Assembly: GCF_003031675.1 (NCBI RefSeq) | Contig: NZ_PYWX01000053.1 | Coordinates: forward strand, 186,001-250,000 | Source: Pseudomonas palleroniana | GTDB lineage: Bacteria > Pseudomonadota > Gammaproteobacteria > Pseudomonadales > Pseudomonadaceae | Direction: 5' to 3' | Length of the DNA stretch: 64,000 nucleotides | Notes under the pieces: model-generated | Database searches by the model: none | Seen by the model: only the letters and a program-made list of their open reading frames with translations | Told to the model about the DNA's origin: nothing | Shown here: one piece after another, positions 40,714 to 49,283 of the stretch | Numbering within the stretch: position 1 is the stretch's first letter | Layout of the letters: each line of letters opens with the position of its first letter | Translations under genes and position numbers: made by a program

Positions 40714-41204
40714 CAGGCGTCTCCAGCGATAAAGGTGCCCGACTTTCCACCTTGTTTTTTGAGCAATTGGATCTGATCGATGATCATCCCGCGATCCACG
40801 GCCTTGCACATGTCATAGAGGGTCAATGCCGCCACGCTCGCGGCGGTCAGGGCTTCCAGCTCGACGCCGGTCTGGCCGTTGAGTCGGCAGGTACTGACGA
40901 TTTTCACGCGGTCGGGTTCGACGGCGCTCAGTTCAAGGTGGATCGAACTGAGTAGCAACGGATGGCAGAGCGGGATCAGTTCGTGGGTTTTCTTTGCCGC
41001 CATGATTCCGGCGATACGCGCGACCGCAAACACGTCGCCCTTGGGGTGCCCATGATGCTGGATCAGGCGCAATGTCGACGGCTGCATACGCACCCAGGCC
41101 TGGGCTTGCGCTTCACGCGTGGTTGCAGCCTTGTCCGTGACGTCGACCATGCTGGCCCGCCCTGCGGCGTCCAGGTGCGTCAATGTAGAGGAGCTTTGGT
41201 TCAT
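40713..41204 (-). CDS. moaC: Cyclic pyranopterin monophosphate synthase MoaC
   Basis: MoaC acts with MoaA to form cPMP from GTP. The 163-residue protein has [14 protein letters not shown], the [15 protein letters not shown] active-site segment and [20 protein letters not shown] (in part), all characteristic. It lies in the moa operon just downstream of a bestrophin gene with a 13-base gap, and upstream of moaD with overlap. Confidence 0.95.
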   Translation of the reverse strand: MNQSSSTLTHLDAAGRASMVDVTDKAATTREAQAQAWVRMQPSTLRLIQHHGHPKGDVFAVARIAGIMAAKKTHELIPLCHPLLLSSIHLELSAVEPDRVKIVSTCRLNGQTGVELEALTAASVAALTLYDMCKAVDRGMIIDQIQLLKKQGGKSGTFIAGDA

Positions 41205-41217
41205 GAGTGACCTCGGA

Positions 41218-42117
41218 TCAGTTCAAGATAAAGTCGATGGGTTGAAGCACTGCGGGCAACTCCGTCGCGCCGTTGGCGTGAAGGACTTCGCGTTCGATAG
41301 TGCGCACAATCGCATCGGTCGGCAGATCGTTTTCGTCGTAGCCGAACGGGTCTTCCAGCTCATCGCCAATCGCGTCCAGGCCGAAAAATGTGTAGCTCAC
41401 GATCGCCGTGAATAGCGGCGTCAGCCAACCCAATGGCTCGGCCATGGCGAAGGGCAGCAAGATGCAAAACATGTAGCTGGTGCGGTGCAGCAAGAGTGTG
41501 TAGGGGAAGGGCAACGGGGTATTTTTGATGCGCTCACACATCGTCTGCGTCCGGGTCAGGTTGCTCAAATGGCCGGCCATCAGCTGATAGCGCCATTCAC
41601 TGATGGCGCCTGATACGGCCAGCGCTGAGCACTGTTGGGTGACGCGGCTGAGGATGCTTTCCGGGATATTGGGGGTGCCGGGCGACGGCAGCCTGTCCAG
41701 CCAGATCTCTGCCACGCCTGACTCGTCCTCGTGACGCAACCTGGCGTTCAAGGCGTGGGCGAACCCGCACAGGTTGCGCAGGATGGCGCTGCGCTGGTGC
41801 GCATCCTCGATAACCTGGGTTTCCCGGATCATGGCGCGTATATCCATCACCATGGCGCCAAGCGCTTTGCGCCCTTCGTACCAGCGGTCATAACAGGCGT
41901 TGTTGCGAAAACTCATGAAGATCGAGAGCGACAAGCCCAGCAATGTGAAGGGCGTGGCATTGACCTTGGAGAAGTACGCCGGGTGAAGGGTTTCGATCAG
42001 CACAATTGCCGAGGCCAATAGGGTTACCAGCAGGCTGCGCAGCGCAATGCGCCTGGCCACGGAACCCTTGAGTGAAATCAATACGCCGATCAGGTTGGGT
42101 TGGGCTCTGACGATCAT
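41218..42117 (-). CDS. Bestrophin-family anion channel
   Basis: This 299-residue membrane protein of the bestrophin (UPF0187) family has an early hydrophobic region ([18 protein letters not shown]), the family stretch [21 protein letters not shown] (in part) with the RxNxxYxRWYEGRK pattern, and a second hydrophobic pair near residues 215-250 ending in [11 protein letters not shown]. Bacterial members form pentameric channels. The gene lies inside the moa operon between moaA and moaC, an unusual place. ATG at 42117 has GGAGG eight bases upstream. A role in anion (possibly molybdate or formate) movement would be inference only. Confidence 0.85.
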   Translation of the reverse strand: MIVRAQPNLIGVLISLKGSVARRIALRSLLVTLLASAIVLIETLHPAYFSKVNATPFTLLGLSLSIFMSFRNNACYDRWYEGRKALGAMVMDIRAMIRETQVIEDAHQRSAILRNLCGFAHALNARLRHEDESGVAEIWLDRLPSPGTPNIPESILSRVTQQCSALAVSGAISEWRYQLMAGHLSNLTRTQTMCERIKNTPLPFPYTLLLHRTSYMFCILLPFAMAEPLGWLTPLFTAIVSYTFFGLDAIGDELEDPFGYDENDLPTDAIVRTIEREVLHANGATELPAVLQPIDFILN

Positions 42118-42153
42118 GGGCAACAGCCTCCAGCAAAGGGGAGATCAGAACGG

Positions 42154-43152
42154 CTAGCCGCCCGTCATGTTCATGAAACGGACAACCTGCACGTCATCGT
42201 TGAGCTCGAAATTGTGCCGATAGGGTTTGATCTTCATCGCCTCGGTGATCGCGTTTTCCAGGCGTTTCGGTTCACCCGGATAGCGGCGCAATACCGCCTT
42301 GAGATCGACCGAGTGTTCGTTGCCCAGGCACAACAGCAGGCGGCCTTCAACGGTCAACCGCACGCGGTTGCACGTACCGCAAAAGTTGTGGCTGTGGGGC
42401 GAAATAAAGCCCAGGCGAATGGTCGGGGCCTCGGCCAGGCGCCAGTAGCGTGAGGGGCCTTGGGTCGACTCTGCGGAGTCGATCAGTGTGTAGCGCTCGG
42501 CGATACGCTCACGTACCTGCGCGCTGGAGTAGAACGCCTCGGCACGGCTGTGTTCGTTGATGACGCCCAAGGGCATTTCTTCAATAAACGAAATATCCAA
42601 TCCACGGTCGATGGCGAACGCTACAAGGTCATTGATCTCATGATCGTTGCGTCCTTTCATCACCACGCAATTGAGTTTGGTGCGTTGAAAGCCCGCGGCA
42701 TTCGCAGCGTCGATTCCGGCGATGACGGTGGCCAGGTTGCCCGTGCGCGTCAGCTCACGAAAGCGCTGGGGGTCAAGGCTATCGAGGCTGATGTTCAAAC
42801 GTTTCAGGCCCGCCTCGAACAGCGGTGCTGCCAGCTTGCCCAACTGCGAGCCGTTGGTGGTCATGCACAACTCGCGCAGGCCCGGGAGTGCGGCGATGCG
42901 CTTGCACCATTCAACGACGCCGGGACGAATCAACGGCTCTCCGCCGGTCAGGCGAATTTTCCGAGTGCCCAGCGCCACAAAACGTTCGGCCAGTTGATAA
43001 AGCTCTTCCAGCGTCAAAACGCGTTGGCGCGGCAGGAACTCCATGTCTTCGGCCATGCAATAGACACAGCGGAAATCGCAGCGGTCGGTCACCGACATCC
43101 TGAGGTAGTCAACCTGACGAGAAAAACGGTCCGTCAAAATCGGCGCGGTCAT
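42154..43152 (-). CDS. moaA: GTP 3',8-cyclase MoaA
   Basis: MoaA is the radical-SAM enzyme that starts Moco synthesis from GTP. The 332-residue protein has the N-terminal cluster motif CDFRCVYC, the [12 protein letters not shown]-binding segment, the second cluster motif [18 protein letters not shown] and the C-terminal Gly-Gly (MTGG) required for activity. GGAGG lies five bases upstream of the ATG at 43152. It heads the minus-strand moa operon. Confidence 0.96.
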   Translation of the reverse strand: MTAPILTDRFSRQVDYLRMSVTDRCDFRCVYCMAEDMEFLPRQRVLTLEELYQLAERFVALGTRKIRLTGGEPLIRPGVVEWCKRIAALPGLRELCMTTNGSQLGKLAAPLFEAGLKRLNISLDSLDPQRFRELTRTGNLATVIAGIDAANAAGFQRTKLNCVVMKGRNDHEINDLVAFAIDRGLDISFIEEMPLGVINEHSRAEAFYSSAQVRERIAERYTLIDSAESTQGPSRYWRLAEAPTIRLGFISPHSHNFCGTCNRVRLTVEGRLLLCLGNEHSVDLKAVLRRYPGEPKRLENAITEAMKIKPYRHNFELNDDVQVVRFMNMTGG

Positions 43153-43585
43153 TAAAACCTCCGGCAGCGACTCAGTGCATGTACGCACTGTATGAGTGTT
43201 GGGGGTGTAAGTAAGTGAATCTTTGAGTGGAGGCTAAAGTTGTTTTTTATCGCCGTCTAATCACTATTAACAACTGGATGATCGAGGGAGTCTATGAGGG
43301 TTTGATTGGGCTATTTTTGTGAATTTTAATTAAATAAGTGATTGAAAAATAAAAATAATTTACTTGATAGATTGTTTCGATTGTTTGGTCATTATTTGTG
43401 ATTAGACAGGTTGTTTGCACGCGACATAGTCTGAAAGCGTAACCCGATAGCAAGCCCGTGGAACAGGCCGGTGCGAACCCTATTGGACAAGTTTCAAATA
43501 GGTTTGCGTTCCGCACCGGCTAAAAAACAATCATCAATAATGGCTTTCAGTTAGGCCGTCTATGCGTGAAGTCTTGGAGAAAATC
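43153..43585. other. AT-rich divergent intergenic region between moaA and the FdhF-like gene
   Basis: This 433-base stretch holds no supported gene. It is AT-rich at 43230-43410, likely containing promoters for both directions. It then carries a 54-base hairpin at 43467-43520. The stretch just before that hairpin (CCCGATAGCAAGCCCGTGG, 43443-43461) resembles a decayed REP. I found no FNR/ANR palindrome. Confidence 0.6.
43467..43520 (+). promoter_or_regulatory. Long imperfect hairpin upstream of the FdhF-like gene (possible structured leader)
   Basis: The outer arms GCCGGTGCG (43467-43475) and CGCACCGGC (43512-43520) pair perfectly. AAC/GTT extends the stem past one bulged C, and an inner stem CCTATT/AATAGG follows with a 12-base loop and a 5-base bulge. 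It ends 65 bases before the FdhF-like ATG. No poly-T follows in either direction, so it is not a standard terminator. A regulatory RNA leader or a decayed repeat are both possible. Confidence 0.45.
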
Positions 43586-45910
43586 ATGAGCGAAGTTGAG
43601 CGTTATAAACCGTATAAGGGGGCGGCCGCAGGTTGGGGCGCGCTGATTGCGGTGACGAAAAACTGGCTGGGCAGTGAAAACGCCTTCAAGAACATCCGCG
43701 CGATGCTCAAGACCAACCAGAATGGCGGCTTTGACTGCCCAGGTTGTGCCTGGGGCGAGTCGCCGGAAAACGGTATGGTCAAGTTCTGCGAGAACGGCGC
43801 GAAGGCAGTCAACTGGGAGGCCACCGGGCGCCTGGTCAACCCGGCATTCTTCAATAAATACACGGTGTCGTCGCTGGCGGCGCAAAGTGATTATTGGCTC
43901 GAGTACCAAGGGCGCCTGACTCACCCCATGCGTTATGACGACTCGCTGGATCGTTATGTCGAAACCACTTGGGACGACGCCTTTGCCCTGATCGCCAAGC
44001 ACCTGAAAGAGCTGGAGTCGCCGGACCAGGCAGAGTTCTATACCTCGGGACGCGCCAGTAACGAAGCCGCTTATCTCTATCAGTTGTTCGTTCGTGCCTA
44101 TGGCACCAACAACTTTCCCGACTGCTCGAACATGTGCCACGAAGCCAGCGGCCTGGGCATGGACGACAGCGTCGGTGTGGGTAAAGGCACGGTAACGTTT
44201 GAAGACCTGGGGGAAGCCGACGCGATCTTTGTTATCGGGCAGAACCCCGGCACTAACCACCCACGCATGCTCGAACCATTGCGCGAGGCGGTGAAGCGCG
44301 GTGCCCAGGTGATTTGCTTCAACCCTCTTAAAGAGCGTGGGCTGGAGCGCTTCCAGCATCCCCAGCACCCGCTGGAGATGCTCACCAACGGCTCCGAACC
44401 GACCTCGTCGGCATACTTTCGTCCGGCACTGGGCGGCGACATGGCGGCCTTTCGTGGCATCGCCAAGTTTTTGCTGAAGTGGGAGCGCGAGGCCCTGGAA
44501 AACAATGGCGAGGCGGTATTCGACCGCGCCTTCATCGCCGAACACACCTCGGGTCTGAACAGCTACCTGGAACAAGTGGACGCGACCTCGTGGGAGCACA
44601 TCGTCGAGCAATCCGGCCTGAGCCTTGAAGAGATCGAGCTGGCCGCGCGCATGTATCGCCGTGCCAAACGCGTGATCATGTGCTGGGCGATGGGGGTGAC
44701 CCAGCACAAACACTCCGTAGTCACTGTGCAGGAAATCATCAACGTGCAGTTGTTGCGCGGCAATATCGGACGGCCAGGGGCCGGGCTGTCGCCGGTACGT
44801 GGGCACAGTAATGTGCAAGGCGACCGCACCATGGGTATCAACGAACTGGCGCCACCGGAACTGATCAATGCACTGGAGGCACGCTTTAACTTCCAGGTGC
44901 CGCGTCGTCATGGCCACAACACAGTGATGGCAATTGCCGCCATGGAGGAGGGGCGTTCCAAAGTGTTCATCGGCCTGGGCGGCAACTTCGCGCAAGCGAC
45001 GCCAGACAGTCCACGCACCCATGAGGCACTGCGCAACTGCGACCTGACCGTGCATATCTCCACCAAACTCAATCGCAGCCATTTGGTGACGGGCCGCGAA
45101 GCCTTGATCCTGCCGTGCCTGGGGCGCACCGATATTGACATGCAGGAAGAGGGCCCGCAGGGCGTGACGGTGGAAGACACCTTCAGCATGGTGCACATTT
45201 CCCACGGCCAACTGAAACCCAAGTCATCTTTGATGCGCTCGGAACCCGCGATTATCGCTGGGATCGCCAATGCGACCTTGGGGAAACACCCGATCGACTG
45301 GCTGTGGGCGGTGGCCGACTACTCGCGCATCCGCGACCTGATCGCCGACACCATTCCTGGTTTCAAGGACTTCAACAAGAAACTGCTGCACCCAGGTGGC
45401 TTTCACTTGGGCAACAACGCCGCTCAGCGCATCTGGAAAACCGCCAGTGGGAAAGCCCAGTTTGCCTCCAGTGTGCTGCCCGCACACCTGGTCAGCGAAG
45501 GCGTGCGTGACCTTGATGTAAAACCGGACCTGATCCTGCAAACCATGCGCTCCCACGACCAATACAACACCACGTTGTACGGGCTTGATGACCGTTATCG
45601 CGGTGTTTATGGCATGCGCGATGTGGTGTTCGTCAACGAGCAGGACATTCGCAAGCTGGGTTATGAGCCTGGGCAGAAGGTCGACATGGTCTCGCTCTGG
45701 GGGGATGGCTTGGAGCGTCGAGTCAGTGGTTTTACCTTGATTGCCTACGATATCCCGCCTGGCCAGGCGGCGGCCTATTACCCGGAGACCAACCCTCTGG
45801 TGCCGCTGGAGAGCTACGGCGACCGCACCTATACCCCGACGTCGAAGTTCATCGCGATCCGCCTTGAGCCCGCGCCGGCCAGCAACCTGATTCAGTCTAT
45901 CGGCGCATGA
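43586..45910 (+). CDS. FdhF/YdeP-family molybdopterin oxidoreductase (formate-dehydrogenase-like)
   Basis: This 774-residue soluble molybdoenzyme has no Tat signal. It has the CPGC segment near residue 50, a molybdopterin-oxidoreductase domain (for example NPGTNHPRMLEPLREAV, MGVTQHKHSVVTVQEI and RPGAGLSPVRGHSNVQGDRTMG, in parts) and a C-terminal molydopterin dinucleotide-binding domain. It resembles the YdeP/FdhF group rather than large FdnG subunits. The adjacent fdhD and moa genes suggest it needs sulphurated Moco. The true substrate of this group is uncertain. ATG at 43586 has TTGGAGA upstream; an earlier ATG at 43562 lacks a site. Confidence 0.88.
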   Translation: MSEVERYKPYKGAAAGWGALIAVTKNWLGSENAFKNIRAMLKTNQNGGFDCPGCAWGESPENGMVKFCENGAKAVNWEATGRLVNPAFFNKYTVSSLAAQSDYWLEYQGRLTHPMRYDDSLDRYVETTWDDAFALIAKHLKELESPDQAEFYTSGRASNEAAYLYQLFVRAYGTNNFPDCSNMCHEASGLGMDDSVGVGKGTVTFEDLGEADAIFVIGQNPGTNHPRMLEPLREAVKRGAQVICFNPLKERGLERFQHPQHPLEMLTNGSEPTSSAYFRPALGGDMAAFRGIAKFLLKWEREALENNGEAVFDRAFIAEHTSGLNSYLEQVDATSWEHIVEQSGLSLEEIELAARMYRRAKRVIMCWAMGVTQHKHSVVTVQEIINVQLLRGNIGRPGAGLSPVRGHSNVQGDRTMGINELAPPELINALEARFNFQVPRRHGHNTVMAIAAMEEGRSKVFIGLGGNFAQATPDSPRTHEALRNCDLTVHISTKLNRSHLVTGREALILPCLGRTDIDMQEEGPQGVTVEDTFSMVHISHGQLKPKSSLMRSEPAIIAGIANATLGKHPIDWLWAVADYSRIRDLIADTIPGFKDFNKKLLHPGGFHLGNNAAQRIWKTASGKAQFASSVLPAHLVSEGVRDLDVKPDLILQTMRSHDQYNTTLYGLDDRYRGVYGMRDVVFVNEQDIRKLGYEPGQKVDMVSLWGDGLERRVSGFTLIAYDIPPGQAAAYYPETNPLVPLESYGDRTYTPTSKFIAIRLEPAPASNLIQSIGA

Positions 45911-45916
45911 GCCGGG

Positions 45917-45947
45917 CCGGGGCGGCCTCGGCGCCGCTCCGGGTTTT
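45917..45947 (+). terminator. Weak terminator between the FdhF-like gene and cioA-2
   Basis: A GC-rich 10-bp stem (CCGGGGCGGC at 45917-45926 and GCCGCTCCGG at 45933-45942, one G-U pair) with a 6-base loop is followed by GTTTTG. It probably only partially ends transcription before the second cio operon. Confidence 0.6.
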
Positions 45948-46003
45948 GCTGATCACCAGACATCTGTTCGCTGCGGGCCGCGAGGCTCAATGAGGGTATC
46001 GTC

Positions 46004-47425
46004 ATGTTAAATCCTGGGGCGCTCGACCTGGCGCGGATTCAGTTCGCGTTTACGGTCTCGTTTCACATTATTTTTCCCGCCATCACCATCGGCATGGCCA
46101 GTTTCCTGGCCGTGCTGGAAGGGCTGTGGCTGAAGACCAACAACTCGGTCTACAAGGACCTGTACCACTTCTGGTCGAAAATCTTCGCGGTCAACTTCGG
46201 CATGGGCGTGGTCTCGGGCCTGGTCATGGCGTACGAGTTCGGCACCAACTGGAGCCGGTTCTCGGATTTCGCCGGGAGTATCACCGGGCCTTTGCTTACT
46301 TATGAAGTGCTGACGGCGTTCTTCCTGGAGGCGGGTTTTCTTGGGGTCATGCTGTTTGGCTGGAACCGGGTAGGGCGTGGGTTGCACTTCTTTTCCACGG
46401 TGATGGTTGCCATCGGTACGTTGATCTCGACGTTCTGGATTCTGGCCTCCAATAGCTGGATGCAAACACCGCAAGGTTTTTCCATCGTGGATGGTCGGGT
46501 GATGCCGTTGGACTGGTTCGCCATCGTCTTCAACCCGTCGTTCCCGTTCCGTCTGATGCATATGGCGATCGCCGCCTTTGTCGCCACGGCGTTCTTTGTC
46601 GGGGCCTCTGCGGCCTGGCATTTGCTGCGCAAGAACGACACGCCGGCAATCCGCACCATGTTGTCGATGGCGATGTGGATGGCGTTGATCGTGGCGCCGA
46701 TCCAGGCAGTGGTCGGCGACGCCCATGGCCTGAACACCCTGGAGCACCAACCCGCGAAAATTGCCGCGATTGAAGGGCATTGGGAAAACGTCGATAACCA
46801 GGCGACGCCACTGGTGTTGTTCGGTATTCCCGACATGGAGGCCGAGAAGACGCGTTATGCGATCGAGGTACCTTACTTGGGCAGCCTCATTCTCACCCAC
46901 AGCCTGGATAAGCAGATCCCGGCGCTCAAGAGTTTCCCCAAAGAAGACCGGCCGAACTCGACCATCATTTTCTTCAGCTTCCGGATCATGGCCGGGCTGG
47001 GGATGTTGATGATCGTCACCGGATTGCTTGGGCTGGCTTTGCGGCGTCATGGCGCGCTGTATCGCAACCGACTGTTTCTGCGCCTGGTGCTGTTCATGGG
47101 GCCAACCGGCCTGATCGCGATGCTGGCCGGGTGGATCACCACCGAGGTGGGTCGCCAGCCTTGGGTGGTGTACGGGCTGATGCGCACCGCTGATGCGGCG
47201 TCCAATCATACCGTCACGCAACTGAGCATCTCGCTGGCGTTATTCGTGCTGATCTACTTCTCGGTATTCGCCGTGGGCATCGGCTACATGATGAAGCTGG
47301 TACGCAAGGGGCCGCAGCCCCATCAAGACCACCCGCCCCACGGCGGCCCCGGCCAGGAGCGCACACCACGCCGTCCCCTGTCCGCTGTCACCGAGACGCT
47401 GGCGTCCGGCGACCACACCAACTGA
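46004..47425 (+). CDS. cioA: Second cyanide-insensitive bd-type quinol oxidase subunit I (CioA-2)
   Basis: This complete 473-residue paralogue of the gene at the window start begins LDLARIQFAFTVSFHIIFPA with the N-terminal haem-ligand histidine in SFHIIFP. Further motifs NFGMGVVSGLVMAYEFGTNW and GRQPWVVYGLMRTAD are present, and there is no long Q-loop insertion. It sits 93 bases after the FdhF-like gene, possibly as its electron outlet through quinol. GAGGG precedes the ATG. Sequence divergence from copy 1 increases towards the C-terminus, so the two are old duplicates or separate acquisitions, not a recent tandem copy. Confidence 0.94.
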   Translation: MLNPGALDLARIQFAFTVSFHIIFPAITIGMASFLAVLEGLWLKTNNSVYKDLYHFWSKIFAVNFGMGVVSGLVMAYEFGTNWSRFSDFAGSITGPLLTYEVLTAFFLEAGFLGVMLFGWNRVGRGLHFFSTVMVAIGTLISTFWILASNSWMQTPQGFSIVDGRVMPLDWFAIVFNPSFPFRLMHMAIAAFVATAFFVGASAAWHLLRKNDTPAIRTMLSMAMWMALIVAPIQAVVGDAHGLNTLEHQPAKIAAIEGHWENVDNQATPLVLFGIPDMEAEKTRYAIEVPYLGSLILTHSLDKQIPALKSFPKEDRPNSTIIFFSFRIMAGLGMLMIVTGLLGLALRRHGALYRNRLFLRLVLFMGPTGLIAMLAGWITTEVGRQPWVVYGLMRTADAASNHTVTQLSISLALFVLIYFSVFAVGIGYMMKLVRKGPQPHQDHPPHGGPGQERTPRRPLSAVTETLASGDHTN

Positions 47426-47440
47426 TCAAGGGGATTGCAC

Positions 47441-48457
47441 ATGGGCATTCAAGGCATAGACCTGTCGTTGATATGGGGCGTGATCATTGCCTTCGGGGTG
47501 ATGATGTACGTGATCATGGATGGCTTCGACCTGGGGTTGGGCATCCTGTTTCCGTTGATCCCGGACGAGCAGGAGCGCGACGTGATGATGAACACCGTGG
47601 CGCCGGTGTGGGACGGTAACGAAACCTGGCTGATCCTTGGCGGGGCGGCGTTGTATGGTGCGTTTCCGCTGGCTTACTCGGTGATCCTGGAAGCGTTGTA
47701 CTTACCGCTGATCTTCATGCTGGCAGGGCTGATTTTTCGCGGGGTGGCGTTTGAATTCCGCTTCAAGGCCAGCCCGCAGAAGCGGCATATCTGGGACATG
47801 GCGTTTATCGGCGGCTCGTTCCTGGCGACCTTTTGCCAAGGCGTGGTGATCGGTTCCTACATCGCCGGCATTGCAGTGGTGAACCGCCAATTTGCCGGTG
47901 GCACCTGGGACTGGCTGTCGCCCTTCCCATTGTTTTGCGGCGTCGGGCTGGTGGTGGCGTACGCATTGCTGGGTAGCACCTGGCTGCTGGTCAAGACCGA
48001 AGGCATGCTGGAATCGCGGATGCGCCTGTTCAGCCACTACCTGGCATTCGCCTTGATGGCAGTGGTGGCCGTGCTATGTGTATGGACACCCTGGTTGCAC
48101 CCGGAGATCGCCACGCGCTGGTTCACCCATGCGCACATCGTGGTGTTCGGGGCGCTGATGCTGCTGGGCGTACTGGCATTGGTCGGGCTATTGAAGACCT
48201 TGCGCCAGCATCACTCCCATTGGCCATTCGTACTGACCCTGGTACTGGTTTTCCTGGGCTACATCGGCCTGGCCTTCAGCATCTGGCCAAACATCGTGCC
48301 GCCATCCATCAGCTTGTGGGACGCCGCCTCACCGCCTTCCAGCCAGCTCTTCATCCTGATCGGCACGCTGTTCATCCTGCCGATCATCCTGATGTACACC
48401 TGCTGGAGTTACTACGTGTTCCGCGGAAAAGTGAGGATCGGCGATGGCTACCATTGA
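47441..48457 (+). CDS. cioB: Second cyanide-insensitive quinol oxidase subunit II (CioB-2)
   Basis: This 338-residue integral-membrane subunit has the motifs MDGFDLGLGILFPL and WDGNETWLILGGAALYGAFP. It starts at the ATG at 47441 (AGGGGA upstream) 15 bases after cioA-2. The design mirrors the first copy, including the final YYVFRGKV segment. The following DUF2474 peptide gene overlaps its end by 14 bases. Confidence 0.95.
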   Translation: MGIQGIDLSLIWGVIIAFGVMMYVIMDGFDLGLGILFPLIPDEQERDVMMNTVAPVWDGNETWLILGGAALYGAFPLAYSVILEALYLPLIFMLAGLIFRGVAFEFRFKASPQKRHIWDMAFIGGSFLATFCQGVVIGSYIAGIAVVNRQFAGGTWDWLSPFPLFCGVGLVVAYALLGSTWLLVKTEGMLESRMRLFSHYLAFALMAVVAVLCVWTPWLHPEIATRWFTHAHIVVFGALMLLGVLALVGLLKTLRQHHSHWPFVLTLVLVFLGYIGLAFSIWPNIVPPSISLWDAASPPSSQLFILIGTLFILPIILMYTCWSYYVFRGKVRIGDGYH

Positions 48458-48608
48458 GACGAAAAAACAGAGGCCACGTCAGGCCGGCCCCTGGTACCAG
48501 CGAGTGTTTTGGCTGGTCGCTATTTGGTTCCTCAGCGTGATTGCACTCGGCATCGTGGCCAGTGCGATGCGCTGGATGATGCACATGGCCGGCATGACCA
48601 GCCATTGA
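48444..48608 (+). CDS. DUF2474 small membrane peptide of the second Cio oxidase
   Basis: This 54-residue peptide has one transmembrane helix (about residues 22-44), a basic/W-rich entry (PWYQRVFWL) and a C-terminus ending GMTSH. It resembles the peptide at 2201 in size, layout and final residues. It overlaps cioB-2 by 14 bases in another frame and has no good Shine-Dalgarno of its own, so it depends on coupled translation. Confidence 0.82.
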   Translation: MATIETKKQRPRQAGPWYQRVFWLVAIWFLSVIALGIVASAMRWMMHMAGMTSH

Positions 48609-48668
48609 GGCATATCCCACCCAATCAAGATCCGGCGCCAGAGGTGGCGCCGGCTCAAGGAGGCACTT

Positions 48669-48908
48669 ATGTCGGCACGCATTGATAAATCCCATCCTGT
48701 TGAATACAAGACGAAGAAGGGTGTCACGGTACAGATCGGCTTCAGCTGGAGCCCGCCGCTGGATGTTCCTGTCGGCGCGACATTGACCCTGGTCGGCCCA
48801 CGGCCACTCACGGTTTATGTGGAGGGCGATCACTGGGACAGCTATGAGCAGGCGTTCCAGGAGGCGCATGAGGCGGCGGAGCATTGGGTGAACCTTTTGG
48901 CGGGGTGA
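48669..48908 (+). CDS. Small conserved hypothetical protein, 79 residues
   Basis: This is a compact soluble protein with YKTKKGVTVQIGFSWSPP, VGATLTLVGPRPLTVYVEGD and an acidic helical end (EQAFQEAHEAAEHWVNLLAG), shown in parts. A strong AAGGAGG precedes the ATG. It sits between the cio-2 operon and the island and is the last gene before a bidirectional terminator. Function unknown. Confidence 0.7.
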   Translation: MSARIDKSHPVEYKTKKGVTVQIGFSWSPPLDVPVGATLTLVGPRPLTVYVEGDHWDSYEQAFQEAHEAAEHWVNLLAG

Positions 48909-48996
48909 GGTGCATCGAGGAGGTTGGCTTGGTATTTATGCGCGGGTGCGTTTGATGGTGGAGGTTGGGGGGATATGGTGGGTTGAATGGTGGGTA

Positions 48997-49027
48997 CAAA
49001 AAAAGACGTTTTGGGACGTCTTTTTTT
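48997..49027. terminator. Bidirectional terminator resembling the ssrA terminator
   Basis: A-run, GACGT, loop TTTGGG, ACGTC, T-run. The same design with GACGTCC/GGACGTC arms and the same ACAAAAAA lead and TGTTGA follow-on occurs at 60591-60627 next to ssrA. Confidence 0.8.
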
Positions 49028-49030
49028 GTT

Positions 49031-49048
49031 GAGCTGGGGTAATTTGAA
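49031..49048 (+). other. Degenerate copy of the ssrA 3' end (candidate distal attachment site)
   Basis: GAGCTGGGGTAATTTGAA here matches GAGCCGGGGGGATTTGAA in ssrA (60636-60653) at 15 of 18 positions. Each copy is preceded by a similar A-run/GACGT hairpin and GTTGA. This suggests the far att remnant of an element integrated at ssrA. Degeneracy means the element is old or the match is partial chance. Confidence 0.45.
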
Positions 49049-49283
49049 ACAAGTCGGTATCTATCTGTTTTTTCTGGTTAATAATTTATTGGTCAACTTG
49101 CTTGGAATACCAGTTGGAACGCTGCGTGGTCTGGATTCCGATGGACGGTGCTTTTTGAGCTCCGCCCCATAAACGAATCGGGATCGAATCTATCAAGCAA
49201 ATGGTCGAGCTGTTGATTGATGCCCCTGCGCGTACGATGTCCCCACTCGCCGCACGTACAGGGGCTCCTAGCAAACGATAGCG

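Larger units (their letters stand above)
48909..49283. other. Gene-free junction between core chromosome and island
   Basis: The stretch holds a G/T-rich run (48909-48990), a bidirectional terminator (48997-49027) and directly after it a degenerate copy of the ssrA 3' end (49031-49048). Nothing else recognisable. Short reading frames here lack ribosome sites. Confidence 0.6.

Noticed and set aside
43441-43520. Cobalamin riboswitch
   Set aside because: GGTGCGAA-like text is present but the B12-box and the conserved core are missing.
48909-49283. IS element at the island edge
   Set aside because: No transposase frame or terminal inverted repeats; the palindrome is a terminator.
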